From Stutzerimonas stutzeri (GTDB taxonomy: Bacteria; Pseudomonadota; Gammaproteobacteria; Pseudomonadales; Pseudomonadaceae): 64,000 bases of DNA. Where the stretch lies: contig NZ_CP139348.1 of the NCBI RefSeq assembly GCF_038561965.1, positions 2,604,001-2,668,000 of the forward strand, read 5' to 3'. Under the pieces are notes generated by a model, which searched no databases, was not told the DNA's origin, and saw only the letters and a list, made by a program, of their open reading frames with translations. The position numbers were made by a program, and so were the translations under genes. Shown here one piece after another: positions 9,081 to 18,000 of the stretch (positions within the stretch are counted from its first letter, which is position 1; each line of letters opens with the position of its first letter).

Positions 9081-9923
9081 TCACTTGAGCGTTTCGAGAT
9101 AGGCCGTCAGTTGATCGATCTGCGCATCCGTCAGGCTCTGCTCGTAACCTGTCGGCATGAACGATGTGCCGTCAGCCGAGTACATAGCGCCGGGGATGAT
9201 GTGCGCACTGGGCGTGACGATGGATTCGCGGATATAGCCGCGAGCGTCACTGGCCTGCCCGGTGTAATCGGCAGACGCGACGATTTCCGCCGCGCGGGTG
9301 GCAAGACCCGCCAGGGTCGGCCCCGCCATGTTCGCCCCAGGCGCAATCGAGTGGCAGGCGTTGCACGCAGGCACTGCAGAACGAAACACCTGCTCACCCA
9401 AAGCACGCTCGTCATCGTCTGCATCTACCGGCCGCGCGCCGGCCGGCATGTCGTCACGCTGTCCACCACCGGTGTCGGCGCCCGGAACGAAGCTGCCGGT
9501 GACCAGGATCGGCCGCGGCGGCCACCCCTGGTTGTCGACCTTGCTTACCCAGTCGAGAAAGGCGATCAAATCGCTGATCTCGTCCTCGGCCAGATTCTGC
9601 TGGGGCATCAGCCGGCGATGGATCTTCTCGTCGTAGAACTTGGACGGATCACGCATATAAGCCTTGAGATAAGGCTCACCGCGGTGCTGGGTGATCTTGG
9701 TCAGATCCGGCGCGTAGTAAGCGCCCTCACCGAATAGCGTGTGGCAGTTGATGCAGTTGTACTTATGCCAGACATCCATCCCGTGCTTGACCTCAGCCGT
9801 GATGTTCTCGGCATTGGTCAGCTTGGGAAATTGCCGGTGACTGTCCACTGTCAGCCCGATGAACACGAGCGTGGCCACACCGGTTGCGGCAATTGCGAAG
9901 AGCCTCGCTTGGCGGTTGTTCAT
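9081..9923 (-). CDS. norC: NorC fused to a second cytochrome c domain
   Basis: NorC is the membrane-anchored cytochrome c subunit that passes electrons to NorB. Residues 1-150 look like ordinary NorC: one N-terminal membrane helix (about 8-25), haem motif CINCH at 57-61 and a Met ligand in RRLMPQQN. The protein then continues past a Gly/Asp-rich linker into a second c-type domain with CNACH at 187-191, GPTLAGL and a likely axial Met256 in SFMPTGY. Total length is 280 residues, against about 145-150 for typical Pseudomonas NorC. The start ATG 9923 has GAGGG upstream. The extra domain probably acts as a built-in electron donor; that is inference. Confidence 0.9.
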   Translation of the reverse strand: MNNRQARLFAIAATGVATLVFIGLTVDSHRQFPKLTNAENITAEVKHGMDVWHKYNCINCHTLFGEGAYYAPDLTKITQHRGEPYLKAYMRDPSKFYDEKIHRRLMPQQNLAEDEISDLIAFLDWVSKVDNQGWPPRPILVTGSFVPGADTGGGQRDDMPAGARPVDADDDERALGEQVFRSAVPACNACHSIAPGANMAGPTLAGLATRAAEIVASADYTGQASDARGYIRESIVTPSAHIIPGAMYSADGTSFMPTGYEQSLTDAQIDQLTAYLETLK

Positions 9924-9932
9924 GGCGTGCCC

Positions 9933-10058
9933 TCAGACATTGATGCCTGTCCAGTGGATGAGCGTCATCGTGAACGCGTAGAGCATTGCGCCAAACATCA
10001 ATACCAGCACAACAACACTCAGTATCTTCAACGGGCCATAGAGCTTTCGAGCCTGCAT
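9933..10058 (-). CDS. 41-residue single-helix membrane protein between nirK and norC
   Basis: A short frame (start ATG 10058, stop TGA 9933) encodes MQARKLYGPLKILSVVVLVL followed by a continuing hydrophobic stretch and the tail IHWTGINV. It has a basic N-terminus and one predicted membrane helix at about residues 10-32. The ribosome binding site AAGGAGA is excellent, better than that of most genes here. It lies between nirK (43 bases) and norC (9 bases) on the same strand, so co-expression is near certain. I do not recognise a family. The context suggests a small accessory subunit or assembly factor of the NO reductase. Confidence 0.75.
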   Translation of the reverse strand: MQARKLYGPLKILSVVVLVLMFGAMLYAFTMTLIHWTGINV

Positions 10059-10101
10059 GTCTTCTCCTTCGCAGCATTAACTGCCGTATGGGAAACCGCT
10101 C

Positions 10102-11482
10102 TCAGTGTCCGGAATGTGGGTCTATCGGTTCGGGGCTGGAAAAGATCGAAGCGTCCGCGTCGCCCTTCACCGTCAATACACCCATCAGGCCTTTCTCGGC
10201 GCGCGACAGGGCGTGATCCACCAGGATGTATTTACCTGGGTAGTCAGCGACGAACTCGACCATGGTCGCGCCGCCAGCCGGCACCAGAGTCGTCTGCACG
10301 TCCGTCAATGGCGGACTGGTGAGCGAGCCTTGGTCGAAGACCTTGTCGAAGATTTCGCCAATCACGTGGAAGCTGGAAATCAGGTTCGGGCCGCCAACAC
10401 CGAAGAAGATGCGCACGCTGTCGCCAGTGTTGACTTCCATCTGATGGATACTGGTCAGGGCGTCGGTTGCGCCGTTGAACATCAGATGTTGCGGCGTCTC
10501 GCGCAACAGCATGTCCAGCGAGAACTCATGCAACCCGCGCGCGCCTCTCGGGCTCGCCGTGTACAGCTCCCCCTGCATCACATAGAACTCGTGGTCGACT
10601 TTCGCCAGGCCACCTTCAGGCTCGACCAGGATCAACCCATACATGCCGTTGCTGATGTGCTGCGCCACCATGGGAGTGGCGCAGTGATAGACATAGAGGC
10701 CCGGCTGCAGCGCCTTGAACGTGAAAGATCGGGTCTGACCCGGCGCTACCTGGGTAACTGCGGCACCGCCGCCGGGCCCGGTGACCGCGTGCAGATCGAT
10801 GGAGTGGATATGCGCACTGTCAGGCTCGTTGCTGAGATTCAACGTGACGGTATCGCCCTCGCGAATACGCACCATCGGACCCGGCACCGTGCCGTCGAAG
10901 GTCCAGAATTTGTAGGTGCTGCCATCGCTCAGCCGCCCCTCCTCCTCGGTCGTACGCAGATCGAGGGTGATACTCTTCGGTTCGCGATTGCCTACCGGCT
11001 CGCCCACCTGTGTGGGGTTCTTGGAAAGATCCTTGCCTTGCTGGGCGACCGTCTCGGGGCCATCTCCAACGATGAACTTCCCGAACATTCCGGCTGCCTT
11101 GTGTCCCGGAAGCGTGCAGTAGTACTCGAAGGTGCCACTCTTGGGTGGCGCGGAATACGATTGTGGTGGCGGCGCCCTTGCCGGAAATTTCGCTGGAACC
11201 GGCATCGAACTCTGGCACTGCTATATCGTGAATTGCCCCGTCACCATTGACGAGGTTGATCTGCACCACAGCGCCTTCCGGAACGCGCAGCTCGGGATTC
11301 ACCTCCCCTCGGGTCGGGCCGGACTCACTGACGTAAACGAGCTTTCCATCGGCAATGTCCGTCCTCAGGGTAATCGTGACGTCCGGCCGGTAACTTACAT
11401 CGCTGCTGGATTTCGTCTGTGCCCAAAGGCTCGTAGGTATAACAAGTAACGCGAGCAGTAAAGCTACGGATAAATGACGCAT
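10102..11482 (-). pseudogene. nirK: Copper nitrite reductase NirK with N-terminal cupredoxin, broken by a 1-base frameshift
   Basis: NirK reduces nitrite to NO in the periplasm. From ATG 11482 (RBS GAGAGG) a signal peptide ends near LWAQ. A cupredoxin domain with a full type 1 copper set (AIHDIAVPEF, then YYCTLPGHKAAGM) follows, then a two-domain NirK. Its ligands are all present: IHSIDLHAV, YVYHC, AQHISNGM and SSFHVIGE, with catalytic Asp (SIDLH) and His (TPQHLMF). The frame shifts inside the first domain at GGG 11143-11145: one extra C on the coding strand. Removing it gives a continuous 459-residue protein. As written, translation from 11482 stops after garbled sequence. Whether this is real inactivation or a sequencing error cannot be told from the bases; everything downstream is intact. 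Confidence 0.88.
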
Positions 11483-11627
11483 GCCTAGCCTCTCAAGCAA
11501 GAAGTTAATCCCGTCGTCAGTCTAGTCACTGCAAATAAGTGGCGTCGCTTTAGAATCCGCCTGCCCTTCCGACGATCAATATAATTCAAATTAATTGATA
11601 AGGGATTAATGCCTACTACCCATGGAC

Positions 11628-11641
11628 ATGATTTCAATCAA
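11628..11641 (-). promoter_or_regulatory. FNR/ANR/DNR-type box upstream of nirK
   Basis: On the minus strand the sequence is TTGAT-TGAA-ATCAT, matching nine of ten bases of TTGAT-N4-ATCAA. It lies 146 bases upstream of the nirK start, with an ATTAAT element about 18 bases further downstream that could serve as -10. DNR, or ANR under low oxygen, commonly drives nir and nor genes through such boxes. Confidence 0.72.
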
Positions 11642-12060
11642 TAAGCTATGTGAAGCATTCAAGGCCCTTACAAGCGCGGGATTAATACCAGCGAGGAATT
11701 ACGCCAATCTGCTAACCGACAGATGGTAGGCCTAGATGCCCACCTGAATGAATATCAAGGCATGAGCGGTAGCGGACCTTTATATGGCCTTATAAAAACG
11801 GCGCTACGGCTGAAATGAACTAAATTTTCAGCGAGTAAACGCAACCTGAGCGCTCCTCAATTCAATCAGTAGTCCATTGGGTCAAAACTCGAGAAGTTAC
11901 GGAAGTTGACTTTGCATATGCGCCCTCGCCCTTTGCAGAGCAATGGCAGAATTTCCAGTGCATGTCCGCAACGCTGCATCGCAGCCAACCGCCATCGCAA
12001 TCAATGCATTTGCGCACCCGGAAGTGGAGCGATAACGTTACGCCTTACCCCGCGCTGACC
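11642..12060. other. Gene-free stretch upstream of the nirK promoter box
   Basis: About 420 bases with no open frame of coding character on either strand and noticeably lower GC than the flanking genes. I see AT-rich patches around 11785-11835 but no recognisable gene, RNA or element. Confidence 0.5.
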
Positions 12061-12068
12061 ACTCGATC

Positions 12069-12483
12069 ATGACCAAGCCTCGCTCCTGCCCGGCCCTACA
12101 GCCTGGACAATCAGCTTTGCTTTGCATTGCATTCAACCTCACTGCTGATGACAAAGGTCTACAAACCCATGCTCCAACGTATCGGGCTAACCTATCCGCA
12201 GTACCTGGCCATGCTGGTGGTGCTCTGGGAAGACGACGGCATCACCGTTGGGGATATCAGTGCGCGCTTGCTGACCGATCCGGGCTCGCTTACGCCTTTA
12301 CTGAAACGGCTTGAAGCTGCGGGGTTCATCACCCGAACCCGCCGCACCGCGGATGAGCGCGTAGTCGAATTACGCCTGACTGAGGAAGGTCGCTCACTGC
12401 AGACTGAAGCCGAATGCATCCCGACGAATATCCTTAGCGCCAGTGGGCAGACCCCGGAAGGCATCCGGCTGTCGCTGTACTGA
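12069..12483 (+). pseudogene. OhrR-like MarR-family peroxide sensor, damaged at both ends
   Basis: OhrR represses organic hydroperoxide resistance genes until its reactive cysteine is oxidised. The frame ending at 12483 contains the OhrR core: SLDNQLCFALHSTSLLMTK with the sensing Cys, LTYPQYLAMLVVLWEDDG, and the winged helix with DPGSLTPLLKRLEAAG and RTADERVVELRLTEEG. In this frame no ATG precedes the Cys; an in-frame TGA sits at 12070. A plausible start, ATG 12069 (MTKPRSCPAL), is in another frame and would need a one-base shift near 12097. The C-terminus stops early after EGIRLSLY, so the last roughly 20 residues are missing. A CTG start at 12103 is an alternative. No ohr gene is adjacent. 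Confidence 0.62.
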
Positions 12484-12651
12484 GCGCATAGACAAAACAA
12501 GCGGCGGGCGCCCAGGTTGGCCTCGCGTCGCACAGCTTCAGCGTCCAGATTACGTAGTCGTACCGACACGAGTGCGTGTACCGCAAGATCAATCATCCGT
12601 CCCTCTTTTGCGCCCATTTCAACTCAGCGGTAGCTCGTCCACTGCGCAGAT

Positions 12652-12664
12652 GTTATGTTATAAC
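12652..12664 (+). promoter_or_regulatory. Zur box upstream of rpmE2
   Basis: GTTATGTTATAAC matches the 13-base Zur core GTTATANTATAAC at all but one position and lies 34 bases before the rpmE2 start, overlapping where a promoter would sit. Zur represses zinc-starvation genes when zinc is bound. The downstream gene, a zinc-free L31 paralogue, is a classic Zur target, which supports the call. Confidence 0.8.
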
Positions 12665-12698
12665 GTCAGGCAAAACGCTGTATCAGGAGGGATCGTTC

Positions 12699-12956
12699 AT
12701 GAAACCAAGCATTCACCCCGACTACCGCCCGGTGCTGTTTCACGACACCGCAGCGGATGTCTATTTTTTGATCGGCTCGACCGCCGAAACCAATCGCACC
12801 CATCAACACGTTGACGGCAATAGCTACCCCTATATCGCACTCGATGTGTCCAGTGCGTCGCACCCGATCTATACGGGCAAGCAACGCAAGACCACCACCG
12901 AAGGCCGCATTGCAGGCTTCAACAAGCGCTTCGCCGGATTCACCAAAACGAACTGA
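12699..12956 (+). CDS. rpmE2: Ribosomal protein L31 type B, zinc-independent
   Basis: The 85-residue protein is the alternative L31 that replaces the zinc-containing form in the 50S subunit during zinc limitation, freeing zinc. It contains no cysteine at all, unlike the CxxC-bearing L31, and has the typical type B sequence MKPSIHPDYRPVLFHDTAAD and TEGRIAGFNKRFAGF. A longer frame opens at 12576, but ATG 12699 follows a strong AGGAGG site and the Zur box. It is the first gene of a probable operon with the TonB receptor, CobN-like, ExbB-like and DUF2149 genes, 89 bases before the receptor start. Confidence 0.95.
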   Translation: MKPSIHPDYRPVLFHDTAADVYFLIGSTAETNRTHQHVDGNSYPYIALDVSSASHPIYTGKQRKTTTEGRIAGFNKRFAGFTKTN

Positions 12957-13045
12957 ATGCAATGCCTTTCCAGATGCGAAGCCGCCCTGTCGGAGCGGCC
13001 TCGCATCGCCTCGTCGTACCCACATCAGCCAAGGAAGACGATTTG

Positions 13046-15007
13046 ATGCCCCGCCGTAACAGCAGTCCTGTTCTTTGCACTCCTGCTCGACTCTTTTCCA
13101 TTCTGGCCTGCTTGCCGTTGACGGCTCTTGGCGCTGAAAAAACGCTGAATCTCGAGCCTACTGTGATTACCGCGACCTCTACCGCGCGCCAGTTGAGTGA
13201 TGCGCCAGCGAGCATCGCCGTCATCACTCGCGAAGAATTGAGCGTGCGTCCGGTCCAGGATCTGGAAGATGCCTTGCGTGGCACCCCAGGCCTGCAGTTC
13301 ACCGGTGTCGGCATGACTCGCCGCGGTGTGAGCATTCGCGGTATGGGAAGCGAGCACACGCTGGTACTGGTGAATGGACAGCGCGTCAATACAGCTACCG
13401 GCGCCGTGGCCCATGCTGACTTCGATCTTGGCTGGGTTCCGGTGGAAGCCATAGAGCGGATCGAGGTGATACGCGGGCCAATGTCCTCGCTTTACGGTTC
13501 CGAGGCGCTTGGCGGTGTGGTCAACGTCATTACCCGTCGCAGCACGGACGCTTGGCACGGTGCAGCGCAGATCAATGGTGGTGTGCGCGAGGATGACCGG
13601 GGCGGCCAGACCCATCAGCTAGGCGTTTATGCCGGCGGCCCGCTGATACCTGACGTGCTAGGCCTGTCACTGAGTGGCGAGACACGGCGGCGGCAGGAAA
13701 CACCAGGACATCGCGATGCAGCCCTGTCGGAAATCGAAGGCCGTGATGCCCATAGCGGCAGCGCCACCCTTAACTGGACGCCGGACGCCGCCCAGCGCAT
13801 CGACTTTACCTACGCAAGTGGCCTGGAAGATCGCTGGCGCAATACGCGCCGTGCGGGTGCAAGGCCTGTCGATTACGAGTCCAGCGATCGCATCGAGCGC
13901 GAGCGATTCTCTGTCGCCCATAGCGGCGATTGGTCGTGGGGCGCAAGCTCGCTACGTGCCTATCGCAACACGCTGGAACGCACCAACCGTTTCACTAGCG
14001 GGGTCATACCTACGTCGCCGCGCCAAGAGCTTACCGACGACATTGTCGATGGCAGTTTGAGCGTGCCGATAGCCGAGATGCATCTGGTGACCCTGGGTGG
14101 CGAATGGCGCAACGAGCAGCTGGAGGACGGAGGGTTCACTGCCGGCGATGCGAGCATGATCCATCGCGCGCTCTTCATGCAGGACGAAATCGAACTCGAT
14201 CCCACCTGGTCGCTGGTGCTGGGGAATCGGTTCGACCGACATGAGGAATACGGTTGGCACAATAGCCCGCGTACCTACCTCGTCCATCATCTCAGCGATG
14301 AGCTGACCATCAAAGGCGGCGGCGGCCGGGGTTTCAAAGCGCCATCGCTCAAGCAGCTGTCGCCAGGCTACTCGGCGGTTGGGGGCGGTGGAATGTTCAC
14401 CATCTTCGGCAACCCGGACCTCGAGCCCGAAACCAACACCACCTATGAGCTCAGTGCGGATTATCAGGCAGGCGACTGGTCGCTGAACGCGGGGCTTTTC
14501 CAAAACAACGTTCGTGGCCTGATCCAGACGGTATGTGTGGCGAACTGCGGCCAGCGTGGCCGTGAGATACGCAATTACGATAACGTCGATAAAGCGCGTA
14601 TTCGCGGTCTTGAGCTGGGCGGCGGTCTGGATCTACCCGCGAATCTGCATTGGGATCTGAACTACACCTATCTTGATGCCATCGATCGCAGCGCTGGGCG
14701 CAGGCTGGGTGACCGCGCACGCCACCTGGCCAACACGCGATTGCAATGGGCGCCTACCGCTCGTTTTAGCGGGCAGCTGCGAGGCGAATACGTCGGCAGC
14801 CAGCTGACCTATTCCAGCAACACCGCCTATGCAGTACCGGCCTACAGCCTGTGGCACCTGGAGCTGACCCAGCGCCTCACGGACAACCTGAGTATCCGTG
14901 GTGGCATAGAGAATCTCACCGACGAAGATTTCAGCGATGCATCCGACAATTTCACCTTCGCTGAACCGGGGCGGACTTACCACGTCGGTGTGAGCCTGAG
15001 CTTCTGA
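13046..15007 (+). CDS. TonB-dependent outer membrane receptor of the Zur operon
   Basis: The 653-residue protein is an outer membrane gated channel. A signal peptide ends near TALGAEK. The TonB box/plug region begins with NLEPTVITATSTARQLSDAP, and the plug shows RRGVSIRGMGSEHTLVLVNG and VPVEAIERIEVIRGPMSSLYG. The beta-barrel ends in aromatic Phe (YHVGVSLSF). ATG 13046 is chosen over the upstream in-frame starts because AAGGAAG precedes it and a proper signal peptide follows. It overlaps nothing but sits one base before the CobN-like gene. Zur control and context suggest zinc, a zinc-metallophore or a tetrapyrrole as substrate. It resembles the CirA/PA1922 type from family knowledge; the substrate is inference. 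Confidence 0.88.
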   Translation: MPRRNSSPVLCTPARLFSILACLPLTALGAEKTLNLEPTVITATSTARQLSDAPASIAVITREELSVRPVQDLEDALRGTPGLQFTGVGMTRRGVSIRGMGSEHTLVLVNGQRVNTATGAVAHADFDLGWVPVEAIERIEVIRGPMSSLYGSEALGGVVNVITRRSTDAWHGAAQINGGVREDDRGGQTHQLGVYAGGPLIPDVLGLSLSGETRRRQETPGHRDAALSEIEGRDAHSGSATLNWTPDAAQRIDFTYASGLEDRWRNTRRAGARPVDYESSDRIERERFSVAHSGDWSWGASSLRAYRNTLERTNRFTSGVIPTSPRQELTDDIVDGSLSVPIAEMHLVTLGGEWRNEQLEDGGFTAGDASMIHRALFMQDEIELDPTWSLVLGNRFDRHEEYGWHNSPRTYLVHHLSDELTIKGGGGRGFKAPSLKQLSPGYSAVGGGGMFTIFGNPDLEPETNTTYELSADYQAGDWSLNAGLFQNNVRGLIQTVCVANCGQRGREIRNYDNVDKARIRGLELGGGLDLPANLHWDLNYTYLDAIDRSAGRRLGDRARHLANTRLQWAPTARFSGQLRGEYVGSQLTYSSNTAYAVPAYSLWHLELTQRLTDNLSIRGGIENLTDEDFSDASDNFTFAEPGRTYHVGVSLSF

Positions 15008-15008
15008 C

Positions 15009-18000
15009 ATGCGCTGTCTAATCCAAACCAGCCTGGTCATCCTGGCGCTGGCCTCCTTGGCCGAGCCAGCCTTTGCCGAGCCAGCGCAACAGAGGGCACC
15101 TCAGGTAAAAGTCGTGACCACCGATTTTGTGCTGCAGGGCAAGCTCGACCGGCTCGCCGGTTGGGCAGAGGAATCGGGCGTTACGCTGAGCAGCACGCGC
15201 GTGCCCTCGGCCGCTCTCGGTGACCAACTTGCCGCACGCGCCAACCTGCTAATCATGGATACACCACGGCCCGCCGATCTAGCCACCGTACAGCAGGCGC
15301 TCGGCGACCGACTCAACACCACTAACACACCCTGGATACGCATCGGTGGCGGCGCGCCGGCGTCGGGCAACTTGCCTGCCGCTGTAGCCAGACGGCTGAT
15401 CGGCTACTACGCAAATGGCGGCGAGCAAAACCTGCGAAATCTGTTCGTCTACTTCCGTGCCTGGCACGACGGCGCCGAAGCTGAATCCATTTCAGCTCCG
15501 ACCGAGCTCGCCAGCACAGGCTTCCATCATCCTGACGCGCCTGCCCCCTTCGCGACGCCGGCTGACTATCTGAGCTGGGGCGCCGAGCGCTGGCCGCCGG
15601 AGGCACCTCGCGTAGCGTTTGCGATCCATCGTGGTGCACTCGTCGACGGTCAGCTCCGGCTGATCGACGAACTCATCCGCAGAAGCGAGGCACGCGGCCA
15701 GGCACCGCTGGCATTCTGGGCGGACGACAAGGATCCGCACGCGCTGGGCAAAATCCTCGAACCCGTCGACAGCGAGGTGCTGGTCAACCTGCAGCATATG
15801 CAGAACGGTGCCGCCCGACAGGCGGAGTTCCTGGCACTGGGAATCCCGGTGTTATCGACACTCACCTGGCGCGAGGGAGACCGGGCACATTGGCGCGCGT
15901 CCAATAGCGGCGTTATGCCCCGTACCGCCGCGACGATGCTGACGGTGCCGGAAAGCTGGGGCATGACCGATCCGCTGGTGATCGCCGCAATCGAAGATGG
16001 CGAGCCTACGCCGATCCCGGAACAGGTCGACGCCCTGCTCGGCAAGATCGACAGCCTATCTCGCCTTCGCCGGCTGGCTCCGTTCGAAAAGCGCCTGGCC
16101 CTCATGTTCTGGAACCATCCGGACGGCGAAAAGAACATTTCGGCCTCGAACCTGAACGTGCCACGCAGCCTTGCGCGGCTCTCCATTGCCTTGCAGCAAT
16201 CCGGTCACGACGTACTGCCGCGCGATGAAAACGAGCTGATCGAAACGGCGCAGCGCCTGCTCGGCGGTTACTACCGGCCCGAAACGCTGGATGATCTACT
16301 CGCTGACCACCTCGCCTTGACGTTGCCCCTTGAGGATTACCAACGCTGGCTGGCAACCCTGCCCGAACGTAACCGCCAGGCGCTGACCGAGCGTTGGGGC
16401 GATCCCGCCGCACATTGGGCCTTACGCAATATCGACGGGACGCCGCACTTCGTGATTCCCGCCGTGCGCCTCGGCAAACTAATGCTGCTGCCGCAACCGC
16501 CGCGAGCTGGTCGCCCGGGTGAGGCCTATCACGACGGCAAGATTCCGCCGGACCATCTCTATCTGGCGGCCTATCAGGCGCTGCGTGAGGCATTCAAAGC
16601 CGATGCGCTGATCCACTTCGGCACCCATGGCACCCAGGAGTGGTTGCCCGGTAAGGATAGAGGGCTTGCCGCAGGCGATTATCCCTTCCTGGCGCTAGGC
16701 GACCTGCCAGTGTTCTACCCCTATATTCAGGACAACATCGGGGAAGCCATTCAGGCACGTCGCCGCGGCCGTGCCGTGATCATCAGCCACCAAACGCCGC
16801 CTTTTGCTCCTGCCGGGCTCTACGATGAACTGCGGGATTTGCACGTATTGATTCACGAATATCAGCAGCTCGACCAGGGGGCGGTACGTGAAACCACGGC
16901 CGAGCGTATCCGGCAGTTTGCACTGCAGAGTCGGATGCTCGAAGACCTTGGCTGGAGCGAAGAGCGGATGCTCGCCGACCCTGACGGGTTTCTGCAGGTG
17001 CTGCACGATCATTTGCACGAAATTGCCGAGGCAAACGTGCCGCTGGGCCTGCACACGTTTGGCGAAGCAGCCTCGCCGGGGCACCGCTTGGCCACCGTGC
17101 TACAGCAGTTGGGCCCAGCTTTCCTACAGGCACTGAAGCTGCCCGCGGAGGAACCATTGGCCGAGGACTTCACCGGGCTGCAGGCAAGCCTTCCCTACCG
17201 CACCTTGCAACGCTTTCTGCGGGATGGCGAACAACCTGGTTCGATCGATGATCCGCACCTGCGCGAGCAGATCGAGCGCGCGATGGAACTGGACGCAAAC
17301 TTGGCCGACACCGGAGAAATCGAAGCGTTGCTCGCCGGCCTGGCTGGCGGCTTCGTAGCCCCGGGACCGGGCGGCGATCCGGTGCGCAACCCGGACGTCC
17401 CCAGCGGGCGCAACCTGTATGCATTCGAGGCGGAAAAGCTACCAACCCGTGCTGCATACGAGGCCGGCGGAAAGGCGTTGGAACAATTGCTCGCGAGCTA
17501 CCGTGACGAACATGGAGGCAACACGCCGCAAAAGCTTGCGTTCAGTCTGTGGTCATCGGAAGCCATGCGCCATCTCGGCGTTCTCGAAAGTCAGGTCCTG
17601 CACGCCCTGGGCGTACGGCCGGTGTGGGACGTCGGCGGACGGGTGCGTTCGCTGGAAATCATCCCCCTAGCCGAACTTGACCGGCCGCGAATCGATGTCG
17701 TTGTGCAGGTCACCAGCGTTTATCGCGACCAGTTCGACGGTTTCATGCGCCTGCTCGCCGATGTGGTTGAACAACTAGCGGCGCTCGACGAACCGGGCAA
17801 TGTACTGGCCAGCAATAGCAGCGCCCTGGCCCAGCGATTACGCGATCAGGGTGTAGAAGCCAATCGCGCAGAGCAACTGGCGCAGCTGCGGCTGTTTGGC
17901 AATGAACCTGGCGATTATGGCACCGGTGTATCTCAACTCACCCTTGATTCGACTCGCTGCGAAGATGAGGCGCAGCTCGCCGAGCAATTCCTTTCGCGGC

